NCBI RefSeq assembly: GCF_039839785.1
Contig: NZ_JBDOQT010000001.1
Location: 2,046,001-2,110,000, forward strand
DNA length: 64,000 nt
Direction of reading: 5' to 3'
From: Pelagibius sp. CAU 1746
Lineage (GTDB): Bacteria; Pseudomonadota; Alphaproteobacteria; Kiloniellales; Kiloniellaceae
Below are positions 28,379-36,591 of the stretch, one piece after another. Within the stretch, counting starts at the first letter, position 1, and each line of letters begins with the position of its first letter. The notes beneath the pieces were generated by a model. It ran no database searches, was not told the DNA's origin, and worked only from the letters and a program-made list of their open reading frames with translations. The position numbers and the translations under genes are program-made.

Positions 28379-28945
28379 TCAGGCGCCGCTGGGCAGATTA
28401 CTGTCCCAGGCGACGATGTCTTCGAACAGGGCGTCGAAACGTTCGTCCTCGCGGATGTCGAACAGGGGGTCGGCAACCGGCGCCGATTGGGCGGCCAACT
28501 GGCGCCAGTCCTCCGGCGTCAGGGCGCGCTGTGCGGCGGGGAAGAAATGCTTCTCCTCCATCATGATGTGGTGGCGATAGGCTTTCAGGAAATCGCCGGC
28601 CGCGCCGGTCAGTTCGTCCCGCTCCATGGGAACGTCCTGTTCCACGGCCTCCAAAGCGGCAGCGAAACGCTCGGTCGCCTGGGCCAGCTTGCGGTGCTCG
28701 CCCCGCAGGTCGCCCAGGGCCTCCGCGGTCGCCGGATCGCGCGCCTTCAGACGTTCGAAGACCAAGTCCTCGCGCGGGTGATGGTGCAGGTCGGGGTAGG
28801 TGCGGCAGTAATGCAGGACGCCGTCGGCAATCTGGAAATCCAGGGTGCCGCCCTCGCCGAAGGCGTCGACCTGGCGTTCCAGGGCGTCGAGGAGCTTGGT
28901 CAAGCGGGAATGGTCGCTGCGCAGTGCATCTATGATGCTGGCCAT
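28379..28945 (-). CDS. hemerythrin HHE domain protein
   Basis: A 188-residue cytoplasmic four-helix protein. Candidate di-iron ligands are spaced as in HHE proteins: H12 (SDHSRL), H54-H56 with E59 (DLHHHPRED), H84 (GEHRKL), then H125/H126 (YRHHIMMEEKHFF) with E130/E131 and H133. Such proteins bind O2 or react with NO and help repair iron-sulfur centres. GAGGTGG before ATG 28945 fixes the start; in-frame upstream codons have no ribosome site. A perfect FNR/FixK-type palindrome lies about 100 bp upstream, in line with oxygen- or NO-dependent expression. Confidence 0.9.
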   Translation of the reverse strand: MASIIDALRSDHSRLTKLLDALERQVDAFGEGGTLDFQIADGVLHYCRTYPDLHHHPREDLVFERLKARDPATAEALGDLRGEHRKLAQATERFAAALEAVEQDVPMERDELTGAAGDFLKAYRHHIMMEEKHFFPAAQRALTPEDWRQLAAQSAPVADPLFDIREDERFDALFEDIVAWDSNLPSGA

Positions 28946-29043
28946 TTCTTCCACCTCGGGTCGGGATGAAGCTTCCCGGTTGAGCTTCGCAGCGAAGCGC
29001 CGGAACTGTCCGAAGAGGGTATTTTTGCCGCTTTGCCAAGGCA

Positions 29044-29057
29044 TTGACCTGCGTCAA
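29044..29057. promoter_or_regulatory. FNR/FixK/Dnr-type binding site
   Basis: TTGACCTGCGTCAA is a perfect dyad of TTGAC half-sites with a 4-base spacer, matching the CRP/FNR-superfamily 'anaerobox' pattern. It lies 99 bp upstream of the hemerythrin start and about 195 bp upstream of the divergent PHA depolymerase start. Confidence 0.65.
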
Positions 29058-29249
29058 GCGGGGCCGGGGGGCATCGGGAAGGGGCGTGACTTTTTGCTTC
29101 GCGCGAAGTGGGGGGAATGCTAATGTTTTGCTGCGTCGCAACATGAGCTGTCAGGATGGCGCGGTGCGGAGCGGCGGTGCCGGTTCAGCGCAAAAAACAA
29201 GGCAGCACAGTGGGAGTGCCCTACAGGGTGCGCCAACTCTGGGGACCGA

Positions 29250-30545
29250 GTGACCTTGCTTTACCACGCTTACGAGATGACTCATGCTGCAGTGCAGCCT
29301 TTGCGTCTGCAGTCGGACGCACTGCGCCGTTTCTACCGCAGCGCCTTTAATCCTGTCGCCTATACGCCCGCAGGTAAGGCCATGGCGGCGGCCTGCGAAG
29401 TCTTCGAGAACGTGACCCGCCGCTACCGCAAGCCGGAGTGGGGCATCGACGAAACCAAGATCTTCGGTTTGCCCGTGAAGGTCGAACCGGAGGTGGTGCA
29501 TTCCAAGCTGTTCTGCGACTTGCTGCACTTCAAGCGCGATGAAAGTGCGGCCGGCAAACGCTACGATCCGAAGGTGCTGATCGTGGCGCCGCTGTCGGGG
29601 CACTATGCGACGCTGCTGCGCGGCACGGTCAAGGCGATGCTGCCGGAACACGACGTCTACGTGACCGACTGGCGCGACGCCCGCGTGGTGCCGCTGATGT
29701 ACGGCGGCTTCGACCTCGACGATTTCATCGATTATATCATCGAGTTCCTGCAGTTCATCGGACCCAACACCCACGTGATCGGCGTCTGTCAGCCGTCGGT
29801 TCCGGTCCTGGCCGCGGTGGCCGCCATGGCGGCGGCCGACGATCCGATGCAGCCCGCCTCCATGACCCTCATGGGCGGGCCCATCGACACGCGGCGCAAT
29901 CCGACGGTGGTGAACGAGCTGGCCGCCTCGCGGCCGCTGTCATGGTTCGAGCAGTCGGTGATCCACATGGTGCCCTACCCGAACCCCGGCGTCATGCGGC
30001 GCGTCTACCCCGGTTTCGTCCAGCTTTCCGGCTTCATGACCATGAACCTGGAGCGGCACATGGACGCCCATGCCGATCTGTTCCGCCACCTGATCGAGGG
30101 CGACTGCGACTCCGTGGAGCAGCACCAGAAGTTCTACGACGAGTATCTTTCGGTCATGGACCTGACGGCGGAGTTCTATCTGCAAACGGTGAAGACCGTG
30201 TTTCAGGACCACGCCCTGCCGGAGGGCCGGATGATGCATCGCGGCGAACCGGTCGATTGCCGCAAGATTCGCAAGACGGCCTTGATGACCGTCGAGGGCG
30301 AGTTGGACGACATCTGCGGGCTGGGCCAGACCGAGGCGGCGCATGATCTCTGCGTCAACATTCCCATCGACGACCATTACCACTATGTGCAGCCCGGCGT
30401 CGGTCACTATGGCGTATTCAACGGCACGCGCTGGCGCACGGAGATCCAGCCGCGGGTGCGTGAAATGATCCGCACGACGGACTTTAAGCGGCGCATTCAG
30501 GCCAAGCCGGCCCGCATCATTCGCCGCGTCGACGCCGCGGAGTGA
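29250..30545 (+). CDS. phaZ: intracellular polyhydroxyalkanoate depolymerase
   Basis: A 431-residue alpha/beta-hydrolase-like enzyme that mobilises stored PHA/PHB granules. The N-terminus LLYHAYEM, then KVEPEVVHSKLFCDLLHFKRD, KVLIVAPLSGHYATLLRGT and the nucleophile region HVIGVCQPSVPVLAA are hallmarks of the PhaZ depolymerase family, whose nucleophile is a cysteine in a lipase-box-like motif (here GVCQPS). The C-terminal VQPGVGHYGVFNG supplies the histidine. GTG 29250 is used here, but homologues starting M-L-Y suggest TTG 29256, which also has better spacing to GGGGA. It is divergent from the hemerythrin gene. Confidence 0.95.
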   Translation: MTLLYHAYEMTHAAVQPLRLQSDALRRFYRSAFNPVAYTPAGKAMAAACEVFENVTRRYRKPEWGIDETKIFGLPVKVEPEVVHSKLFCDLLHFKRDESAAGKRYDPKVLIVAPLSGHYATLLRGTVKAMLPEHDVYVTDWRDARVVPLMYGGFDLDDFIDYIIEFLQFIGPNTHVIGVCQPSVPVLAAVAAMAAADDPMQPASMTLMGGPIDTRRNPTVVNELAASRPLSWFEQSVIHMVPYPNPGVMRRVYPGFVQLSGFMTMNLERHMDAHADLFRHLIEGDCDSVEQHQKFYDEYLSVMDLTAEFYLQTVKTVFQDHALPEGRMMHRGEPVDCRKIRKTALMTVEGELDDICGLGQTEAAHDLCVNIPIDDHYHYVQPGVGHYGVFNGTRWRTEIQPRVREMIRTTDFKRRIQAKPARIIRRVDAAE

Positions 30546-30588
30546 CCTTCGGCGGGTTTCCCGGAAAAGGAAGCGCGAAGAGGCTGCG

Positions 30589-31218
30589 TCAGGCGCTTTG
30601 CTGTGTTTGCAGACTGACGCGCTGCGGCACGCGGTAGCGCCACACGCTGGCCGGCGGGATGTTGTCGACCACCCAGTTGATGCGCTCCGCCTGTAGTCCC
30701 AGCCGGGTCAGGATGCGCCGCGACACGGGCGAAGCCGGGCCGTAGGTGAATTGCAGCAGCACGCCGTCTTCCTGCAACGCCTCGACGGCCTCTGCGATGA
30801 TGCGCAGGCAAACGCGATCGGGGATGGAGAGCAGCGGCAGGCCGGAGACCACTGCCTTTACCGGGCCGATGCCCGCATCACGCAGCAGCCGGCGCAGTTC
30901 CGCGGCATCGCCCTGCAGCAAGGTGACCTCGGGGAAGCGTGCGGCGATGACACGGGCAAAGCCGGGGTCGCGCTCGACCACGGCGATGCGGTTGCTGGGA
31001 ACGCCGGCTTCCAGAAGCGCGGCGGTGATGTTGCCGGTGCCGCCGCCCAGCTCGACCACGGTGCCGGGGGCTTCCAGGTCGATGCCGGCCACCATGGCAC
31101 AGGCTAGGCTGCGGCCGCTGGGCACGACCGCGCCCACCGCCTTGGGATTCTGCAGCCAGCGCCGCAGAAATCCGAGGTTGCGCCGCAGGGGCGCCAAGAG
31201 GGGCGGCTCTAGGGGCAT
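30589..31218 (-). CDS. PmtA-like phospholipid N-methyltransferase / rRNA-adenine-dimethylase-fold methyltransferase
   Basis: A 209-residue SAM-dependent methyltransferase. Motif I is VVELGGGTGNITAALL, the acidic ribose-binding residue is in IAVVERDPGF and the motif IV area reads AVVSGLPLLSIPD. The N-terminal FLRRWLQNPKAVGAVVPSGRSLA is typical of the Rhodobacter/Sinorhizobium PmtA group, which methylates phosphatidylethanolamine toward phosphatidylcholine. ATG 31218 gives the family's usual length; GTG 31305 would add a poorly conserved 29-residue tail, and neither has a strong ribosome site. The activity assignment is by family resemblance. Confidence 0.78.
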   Translation of the reverse strand: MPLEPPLLAPLRRNLGFLRRWLQNPKAVGAVVPSGRSLACAMVAGIDLEAPGTVVELGGGTGNITAALLEAGVPSNRIAVVERDPGFARVIAARFPEVTLLQGDAAELRRLLRDAGIGPVKAVVSGLPLLSIPDRVCLRIIAEAVEALQEDGVLLQFTYGPASPVSRRILTRLGLQAERINWVVDNIPPASVWRYRVPQRVSLQTQQSA

Positions 31219-31380
31219 AGGGGCTCGGTTGTCATCGAAGTGGCGGCCATCGTCGCGGGTCCGTCTGGCGGCGTCTGACCGCGCACCATCCGGCGACTCC
31301 GACACCGCACTGTTCTTCGATTGTATATGGAGAGCGGCCCTCTGCGCACAAGTGTTTATGATAGGGCTGCCAAGCGGAAG

Positions 31381-31417
31381 CGCTCCGAAGGGAAAGCCGG
31401 GCTTTCCCTTCGGAGCG
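31381..31417. terminator. perfect 17-bp hairpin between the small gene and the methyltransferase gene
   Basis: Arms 31381-31397 and 31401-31417 are exact complements around a CGG loop. There is no T-run on either side, so it may be a Rho-assisted terminator or an RNA-processing structure for the minus-strand small gene. Confidence 0.6.
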
Positions 31418-31471
31418 GTCTGGGTAGAGACATCTTTGTTCCCCGGCGCAGACGGCGCGAAGGTTCGGCGG

Positions 31472-31660
31472 TCAAGCTTCTATGTCGACCGACTGTCCCC
31501 GGTTGGGCTCCGGATAGGGGAACCGCGGGGGAGGGTCCTTCGGCGCCGCGTCCACCGGGCGCGGCGTTTCCGCTTTGGCCCCGGCGGCGACCTCCTGGGT
31601 CTTGCCAGCGGTCTCTGCGCCAGTGTTGGCGAGAGGCACCGGGGCTGGTTGGATCTGCAT
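31472..31660 (-). CDS. small Pro/Ala-rich orphan protein
   Basis: A 62-residue protein starting MQIQPAPVPLANTG, with no membrane segment and a C-terminal Pro-rich stretch (DPPPRFPYPEPNRG). GGAGG lies seven bases before ATG 31660; ATG 31672 is in frame but has a poorer site. No family is recognised. The opposite strand also has an open frame here, but it lacks a ribosome site. It faces a long AT-rich region and is followed by a perfect hairpin, which together favour a real, separately transcribed gene. Confidence 0.5.
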   Translation of the reverse strand: MQIQPAPVPLANTGAETAGKTQEVAAGAKAETPRPVDAAPKDPPPRFPYPEPNRGQSVDIEA

Positions 31661-32168
31661 CGTATCCTCCATTCAATCCAGGCATATAATCAGCCAGGTA
31701 CAATAATATTTGCGGAAGTTTAAGTAAAGGTATAAATAAAAAGCAGTTTTATTCTAATTTATATTATACTTGAGTAAAATTTTATCTACTTTCTGGCGCC
31801 TGTCATGCCGTCTCTCATCAATTTTCGATTATTTTCTTTGCCGGTATCCTGGCGCGGACGCCGGCCTGGCCCCGATTTGATCGTCTTCGAATAAGTGTCT
31901 TTCCGGGTATTTTTATCTCAGGTTGCGTTGCGCAAAGCCCGCGGCGCAGGGTAAGAAGGAATCTGGAAGTGATTTTTACCGCAAGACCTGTAACATCGCC
32001 TTCCATTGATACGCTATATATAGTAGAAATTAACTAATTGTTAACTTTCGCTGCTGGGCATTGAGGCTTAGTCTTCGGTGTCGGACGTGATCGGAGCCAC
32101 TGGCGCTGCGTCGGGCCGCAGTGTGCCAAGTATAGTTGGCTCCCAGAGAACTTCGGGGGGCAAGCAGG
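31661..32168. other. AT-rich intergenic region, about 500 bp, no gene seen
   Basis: The stretch 31680-31800 and 31990-32045 is strikingly AT-rich in an otherwise GC-rich window. It holds the promoter region of the small minus-strand gene and of the ParA-SPOR genes. A CTATATATAG dyad sits at 32014-32023. A 62-codon minus-strand frame at 31818-32006 has no ribosome site and is not called. Confidence 0.6.
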
Positions 32169-32873
32169 TTGAAGGTTTTGGTTGTTGCGTCTCAGAAGGG
32201 TGGCTCGGGCAAGACCACCCTCGCCGGGCATCTGGCTGTCCAGGCGGAGATGAGTGGAAGCGGGCCGGTCGGCCTCATCGATGTGGACCCCCAGGGCAGT
32301 CTGGCCGACTGGTGGAACGAGCGCACGGCGCCGAACCCCTTCTTCATACAGACAGCAGTGCCGCGGCTGGCCGACGACATCAGGGAACTGGCCGCCCATG
32401 GCATGGAACTGTTGATCATCGACACGCCGCCGGCGCTGACCGCGACCATCGCCGATGTGATCCGCGTTGCGGACCTGGTGGTTATCCCGACCCGGCCCAG
32501 CCCGCACGACCTGCGTTCCATCGGCGCGACCATGGAACTGGTGGAACATCTGGGCAAGCCGCTGGTCTTCGTCGTCAACGGGGCTGCCGCGCGGGCCCGT
32601 ATCACCAACGAGGCCGTGACCCTGCTGTCTCAGTACGGCCCCCTGGCGCCGTCGATCGTCCACCAGCGCGTGGATTTCGCGGCGGCCATGATCGATGGCC
32701 GCACGGTGATGGAACTGCCCGGCGAGTCCCGCTCCGCCGACGAGATCGCCGAACTGTGGAGCTATCTGCAGGATCGCCTGGAAGGGGGCGGAATGCGGCG
32801 GCGACGCTTGCCGTCGATCCCCGGTCCCGTGGCGGCCATGACCCTGCAGACCAAGGCCGAGGGCAGGGCCTGA
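32169..32873 (+). CDS. ParA-family ATPase
   Basis: A 234-residue deviant-Walker ATPase. SQKGGSGKTT is the signature P-loop with its extra lysine, VGLIDVDPQGSLADWW the A' motif and LLIIDTPPA Walker B. This family forms ATP-dependent dimers that position plasmids, chromosomes or protein clusters. No ParB gene or parS-like repeat is visible nearby. The likely start is TTG 32169 (GGGGGG upstream; reading M-K-V-L-V-V); an earlier TTG at 32136 has no ribosome site. The downstream SPOR gene starts one base after the stop, so the pair is co-translated. Confidence 0.9.
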   Translation: MKVLVVASQKGGSGKTTLAGHLAVQAEMSGSGPVGLIDVDPQGSLADWWNERTAPNPFFIQTAVPRLADDIRELAAHGMELLIIDTPPALTATIADVIRVADLVVIPTRPSPHDLRSIGATMELVEHLGKPLVFVVNGAAARARITNEAVTLLSQYGPLAPSIVHQRVDFAAAMIDGRTVMELPGESRSADEIAELWSYLQDRLEGGGMRRRRLPSIPGPVAAMTLQTKAEGRA

Positions 32874-32874
32874 G

Positions 32875-34875
32875 ATGACCCAGCACAAGGCCGCCTCGTT
32901 GACGAGCAATCTCTTCGCGCGCAAAGGCAGGGCTTCGCCTGCCAGCCTCCTGATCGCGGAAATCGAGGGCGCCCCCCTGGAGGAGCGGAAACTCAAGCCG
33001 AAGCGCGCCGCCGAGGGGGTGCGCAGGATGAATCTCAGCGCCGCCGCGAGAAAGGCCAAGGAGCCCGAGGAACTGCCGCTGCTCGCCTTCGTCGAGGCGC
33101 AGGCGGGAGAGCGCGAAAACGACGGCGTCCAGGGAACGCAGACCGCCGAGCCCCGTGAGCCGGAGGAGAAGGCGGAGCGGACCGCTGCCGTGCCGGTGGC
33201 CGAAACGGCGGACGAGCCGAGTCCGCCCGCCAGCCTGCTGGATCGCGGTGCGAGGGCGCTGCGCCAGGCGAACGGGCGGCGCCCTGCGCTGGGAGATTCG
33301 GCGCCGGACGAGGCGGAGGGGGAAGCGCAGTTGTCTCCTGCACCCGCTCCAGCCGAGGATTCCGCCGCCGCCGGCAACGGCGATGCCGCCTCAGGAATGG
33401 ACGCCGGGCCCGAGCCCGAAACCGTCTCCGGTGACGAGAATGTCGCGGCCATCGAGGACGTGCCACGGGACGATGAGGACGAGCCCCAGACTGATGGGTG
33501 CCAGACCGTCGGGGATCAGGCCGCCGAGGCCGAGGTCTCGGGCCGGACTGGGGCGGAGTTGGCGGCCGAGCAGGACGGCTCCGAGGAGATCGAGGCCGAA
33601 GAGCCGGGCGCGCCACAGACGGATGGGACGCCGGAGGCCTTGAAGCCGGGGGCCGCCCCCGTGAGGCCCGCGGTGTCTCAGAAGCTCGGCACCGAGGCCG
33701 CGCTCTCGGCCACGGTAGCGCTGCGCCAGGCGGCGGCTCTACGCGCCACGCCCATGCCGCGACCGAAGCCGCAGACGCCCGAGGCCGCGACCGCGGCGCC
33801 ACCTCCGAAGCCGTCGGGCGTGGCGCTGCCTTGGCGCAGCGCCGCGGTGGTGCTGCTCGGGGCCGCCCTGGGGCTGGGCAGTTACATCGCGTTCTCCGGC
33901 GCCCCCGAAGTGCCGCCGGTCGAGACGCCTGCGGCCGAAGTTCCGTCGAACGGGACGGCGGCGAACGGGACCGAGGCGAATGGGACGGCGGCGAATGGGA
34001 CGGCGGCGAATGGGACAGGAGCGGCGGTTCGATTGGCGGATGTGCCTGACGCGATCCCGCTTATGGGGGAATCCGCTCCGGCAGGGGCCGCCGCGCAGGC
34101 TCCGGAACCCTCCTTCGACGTCATCCGCATCGAGCCCGATGGCCAGTCCATCATCGCCGGCCGTGCGACACCGGGCAGCGAATGGATCCTGCTCAATAAC
34201 GGCGAGCCGATCGCCAGCGTGCAGGCCGATGCCAACGGCGAATGGGTGGTGTTGCCCGATGCCTCGCTGGTGCCTGGGGCCAACGCCTTCAGCCTCGTGC
34301 CCAAGACGGAACGCGGCAAGGTTGCCATTCCCGCACCGGCGGAGCGGGAGAACCTCTCCGAGCAGCCCGCGCCCGGCGTGCCGGCCGCGCCGCAGTCGAG
34401 CGGCGGCGCCGGCGCCGCCGTGACGCCGCGGGAAACATCCGAGGCGGATGTCGGCGTGGCCCTTCCGCAACCGAAGCCGGCGGTTCGCGGCGACAGGCTG
34501 ATGCCGAACGCCCGGCTATCGCGGGACGGCGACTTCGAATTGCAGGTGGCTTCGGTGCGCCAGAGTGCCGCTGCGGAGCGCGAGCGCCTCCGTCTCGCGG
34601 CGGCTTATCCGAACCTCCTGGGCGCCCTGGAATTGCGGGTCCAGGAAGCCAGCGTCGACGGTGCCGGCACCTTCTTCCGTGTGCGCAGCGGCACCATCGC
34701 CGACCTCGGCGCGGCGCGCGAGGTCTGCCGCCGCCTGGAAGCCGAGGGACAGGGCTGTCTCGTGGTACGCCGCGCGCTGCCGGGTGAAGAGCCGCAAACC
34801 GAGGTGGTGCGGGACGATCCGGAGGATCCGGCGGGGGGCCACAGGGCCCCGGAGCAACAGGCTCAACGCCCCTGA
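32875..34875 (+). CDS. single-pass membrane protein with C-terminal SPOR domain
   Basis: A 666-residue protein. Residues 1-320 are an acidic, low-complexity cytoplasmic region rich in Glu, Ala and Pro. One membrane helix follows at about 322-341 (RSAAVVLLGAALGLGSYIAF). The periplasmic part begins with five NGTAA-type repeats, has a small Ig-like segment near 412-480 (FDVIRIEPDGQSIIAGRATP) and ends in a SPOR domain (about 553-632, DFELQVASVRQSAAAE to GCLVVR). SPOR domains bind peptidoglycan stripped of stem peptides at division sites. Tight coupling to the ParA-family gene suggests the ATPase and this anchor act together at the septum or pole; that is inference. Confidence 0.85.
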   Translation: MTQHKAASLTSNLFARKGRASPASLLIAEIEGAPLEERKLKPKRAAEGVRRMNLSAAARKAKEPEELPLLAFVEAQAGERENDGVQGTQTAEPREPEEKAERTAAVPVAETADEPSPPASLLDRGARALRQANGRRPALGDSAPDEAEGEAQLSPAPAPAEDSAAAGNGDAASGMDAGPEPETVSGDENVAAIEDVPRDDEDEPQTDGCQTVGDQAAEAEVSGRTGAELAAEQDGSEEIEAEEPGAPQTDGTPEALKPGAAPVRPAVSQKLGTEAALSATVALRQAAALRATPMPRPKPQTPEAATAAPPPKPSGVALPWRSAAVVLLGAALGLGSYIAFSGAPEVPPVETPAAEVPSNGTAANGTEANGTAANGTAANGTGAAVRLADVPDAIPLMGESAPAGAAAQAPEPSFDVIRIEPDGQSIIAGRATPGSEWILLNNGEPIASVQADANGEWVVLPDASLVPGANAFSLVPKTERGKVAIPAPAERENLSEQPAPGVPAAPQSSGGAGAAVTPRETSEADVGVALPQPKPAVRGDRLMPNARLSRDGDFELQVASVRQSAAAERERLRLAAAYPNLLGALELRVQEASVDGAGTFFRVRSGTIADLGAAREVCRRLEAEGQGCLVVRRALPGEEPQTEVVRDDPEDPAGGHRAPEQQAQRP

Positions 34876-34880
34876 TCGCT

Positions 34881-34942
34881 AGATCGGATCACGATTAGGC
34901 GGAACCACAATGTGGTTCTGCCTAATCGTGTGAATCCGATCT
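34881..34942. repeat. palindromic intergenic repeat, type A
   Basis: A near-perfect dyad of about 30-base arms: AGATCGGATCACGATTAGGC on the left mirrored by GCCTAATCGTGTGAATCCGA on the right, with GGAACCACA/TGTGGTTC at the centre. It lies directly after the SPOR gene, where the RNA would fold into a long hairpin. It resembles dispersed alphaproteobacterial intergenic palindromes. Confidence 0.75.
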
Positions 34943-34954
34943 ATTTCAAAGGCA

Positions 34955-35018
34955 TAGAGCAGAGTCACAGGGCCGGTGGATCGCCTTGGGCGATCCCAGC
35001 CGACCCTGATCTGCTCTA
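34955..35018. repeat. palindromic intergenic repeat, type B
   Basis: A second, less perfect dyad right after type A: TAGAGCAGAGTCACAGGGCC on the left and GACCCTGATCTGCTCTA on the right, centred on GGATCGCCTTGGGCGATCC. It may act as the bidirectional terminator between the convergent SPOR and MipZ genes. Confidence 0.7.
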
Positions 35019-35073
35019 GGTCCGGCCGGCCGTCTCTTGCGCGAGGCGCCCGCGGCGGCCGCAGGCCGCGCCC

Positions 35074-35955
35074 TCAAGCGGGTTGCGACTCGAAGAGGCC
35101 GATGGCGGACAGCAGGTCTTGAATCTCCTGCCGCGCCGCGGCATGGCTGCTGGTTTCGAGCGCGCCCTTGTCTCGGCCGCGCGCTTGACCACGCGCCTGG
35201 CCGCCGGCCTGATGGGGCAGGTCCAGGGCGGTGAGCCCCTTCATGAAGAGCTCGCGAAAGACCACCCGCTCGCTGATCCCGGGGGCGGTGCGAAACCCGA
35301 TACGCTTGGCCAGCAGATCCAGCAGGGCCGAGATCTCGCGCATGTTGCGGGCCTCGATGTGGGCCAGGCGGTTGCGCAGGACGACCCAGTCGATCGGCGG
35401 GCGGCCGGTGACCACGCGCTGATTGTTCTGCTCCCAGACCAGTTGGCTGTAGACGCTGGGCGCTTCGACCTCGCGGCGTTCGCGATTGATCTGCGCGAGC
35501 ACCCCGATGTCCAGGAAGCTGTCGTTCAAGGGCGTGATCAAGGTGTCGGCGCGATTGTGGCCCAGCCGGCAGAGGTAGGTGTCGCTGCCCGGCGTGTCGA
35601 CCACGACGAAGTGACAGTCGGCCAGGTCGTCGAAAGCGTCCTGCAGCCGGCCCGCCTCGTCCGCTTCGGCGGCGGCGCGTTCGCCCGACGTGGAGCGTTC
35701 TATGGCGCGGTGCTTCGGCAGTTCCAGCCCGCGGCCGAGCTGTTCGGCATAGCTGGCGCGGTTGCGTACGAAGGCGCTGAGCGTCCCTTGGCGGGCGTCG
35801 AGATCGATGGTGCCGACCCGGAAGCCCAGCTTCATCAAAGCGACGGCGAGATGGACGGCCGTCGTCGACTTGCCGGTGCCGCCTTTCTCGCTGCCGATCA
35901 CGATGACGTAGGGCACCGCCTCTTCCGGCCGGTTGCTGCTGCGTTGCATCTCCAC
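35074..35955 (-). CDS. mipZ: MipZ-type division-plane positioning ATPase
   Basis: A 293-residue ParA-superfamily protein that matches Caulobacter MipZ closely along its length: P-loop GSEKGGTGKSTTAVHL (residues 21-36), DLDARQGTLSAF, DTPGSDTYLCRLGHNRAD, DSFLDIGVL, the segment PSVYSQLVWEQNNQR, and DWVVLRNRLAHIEARN. MipZ forms a gradient from ParB-bound origins and inhibits FtsZ away from midcell. GTG 35955 or ATG 35949 may be the start; both follow a GGGGG site. It faces the ParA-SPOR pair tail to tail across two palindromes. Confidence 0.95.
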   Translation of the reverse strand: MEMQRSSNRPEEAVPYVIVIGSEKGGTGKSTTAVHLAVALMKLGFRVGTIDLDARQGTLSAFVRNRASYAEQLGRGLELPKHRAIERSTSGERAAAEADEAGRLQDAFDDLADCHFVVVDTPGSDTYLCRLGHNRADTLITPLNDSFLDIGVLAQINRERREVEAPSVYSQLVWEQNNQRVVTGRPPIDWVVLRNRLAHIEARNMREISALLDLLAKRIGFRTAPGISERVVFRELFMKGLTALDLPHQAGGQARGQARGRDKGALETSSHAAARQEIQDLLSAIGLFESQPA

Positions 35956-36051
35956 GATGCCCCCTTCTACGGACGGCTTGCCGCCAGGGCGCTGTTGGTA
36001 CGGTCCGGCCCGGCGCAGGCTAGAGCAGCTTGGCGCCCATCGGCTTCCCGA

Positions 36052-36591
36052 TCAGAACAGGACGGTCCAGTTTTCAGCATCTCTTGCCGTGCCCGCCGCC
36101 GAGACCATGCGCAGGTGCTCCGGGTCGGCGGGTGTTTCCTCGGCGTCTTCGTCGTCGCTGCCGTCCGAAGCTTCGCTGTCGGCGATGCGCTTTTCCGCTT
36201 CGGCGATAATGCCCTTCAAGGCGGCCAGCCGCCGCGCAAGGATCTCGGTCCGGGCCCAGGCGACGTATTCCTCGCCGTCAGATGACTTGTGGACCGCGGC
36301 CCACTGCTCGCGCCGCTCGGATTTCATCACGAAGGCGATGTTCTCGCCTTCCACGCCGCAGTCGAGCGACTGGGTGTAGGGCTCGACCTTGCCTTCCCAG
36401 ATTTCCGAGATGACATCCCAGGAGAAGCCTTCATTGACCAGCAGTTCCATCATGACCTGATCGAACTCGCCCCGGGCTAGTTTCAGGGCATAGCTAATCA
36501 TGCAGTCCAATTCCTGGCTGCCATGGGGCGCAGATTGCAAGGCCGACACCACGCGCCGGATGATGCCGTCTCTTCGTCTATATTCGCTCAT
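36052..36591 (-). CDS. conserved hypothetical protein with acidic C-terminal region
   Basis: A 179-residue soluble protein. The first 75 residues look helical (DGIIRRVVSALQSAPHGSQE, ISYALKLARGEFDQVMMELLV), followed by a mixed region with EEYVAWARTEILARRLAALKG and a low-complexity acidic stretch (SDGSDDEDAEETPADPEH, about residues 143-160). No membrane segment or signal is seen and no family is recognised. It precedes mipZ on the same strand by about 100 bp, so the two may be co-expressed. Start ATG 36591 is the first in the frame and lacks a strong ribosome site. Confidence 0.65.
   Translation of the reverse strand: MSEYRRRDGIIRRVVSALQSAPHGSQELDCMISYALKLARGEFDQVMMELLVNEGFSWDVISEIWEGKVEPYTQSLDCGVEGENIAFVMKSERREQWAAVHKSSDGEEYVAWARTEILARRLAALKGIIAEAEKRIADSEASDGSDDEDAEETPADPEHLRMVSAAGTARDAENWTVLF

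Noticed and set aside
28352-28969. Plus-strand 205-codon frame with a good ribosome site, antisense to hemerythrin
   Set aside because: The hemerythrin frame carries the correctly spaced metal ligands; the antisense protein beyond the first residues has the composition of a GC-rich mirror frame. The start itself is kept as a finding.
31818-32006. 62-codon minus-strand frame in the AT-rich region
   Set aside because: No ribosome site and no family features; it lies in a likely promoter region.
32014-32023. CTATATATAG resembling an NrdR box core
   Set aside because: Single copy, flanks do not fit, and no ribonucleotide reductase gene is adjacent; more likely part of an AT-rich promoter.
33949-34022. 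15-bp tandem repeats considered as an iteron-type origin beside the ParA-family gene
   Set aside because: They lie in frame inside the SPOR gene and encode NGTAA units; no replication initiator gene is present.
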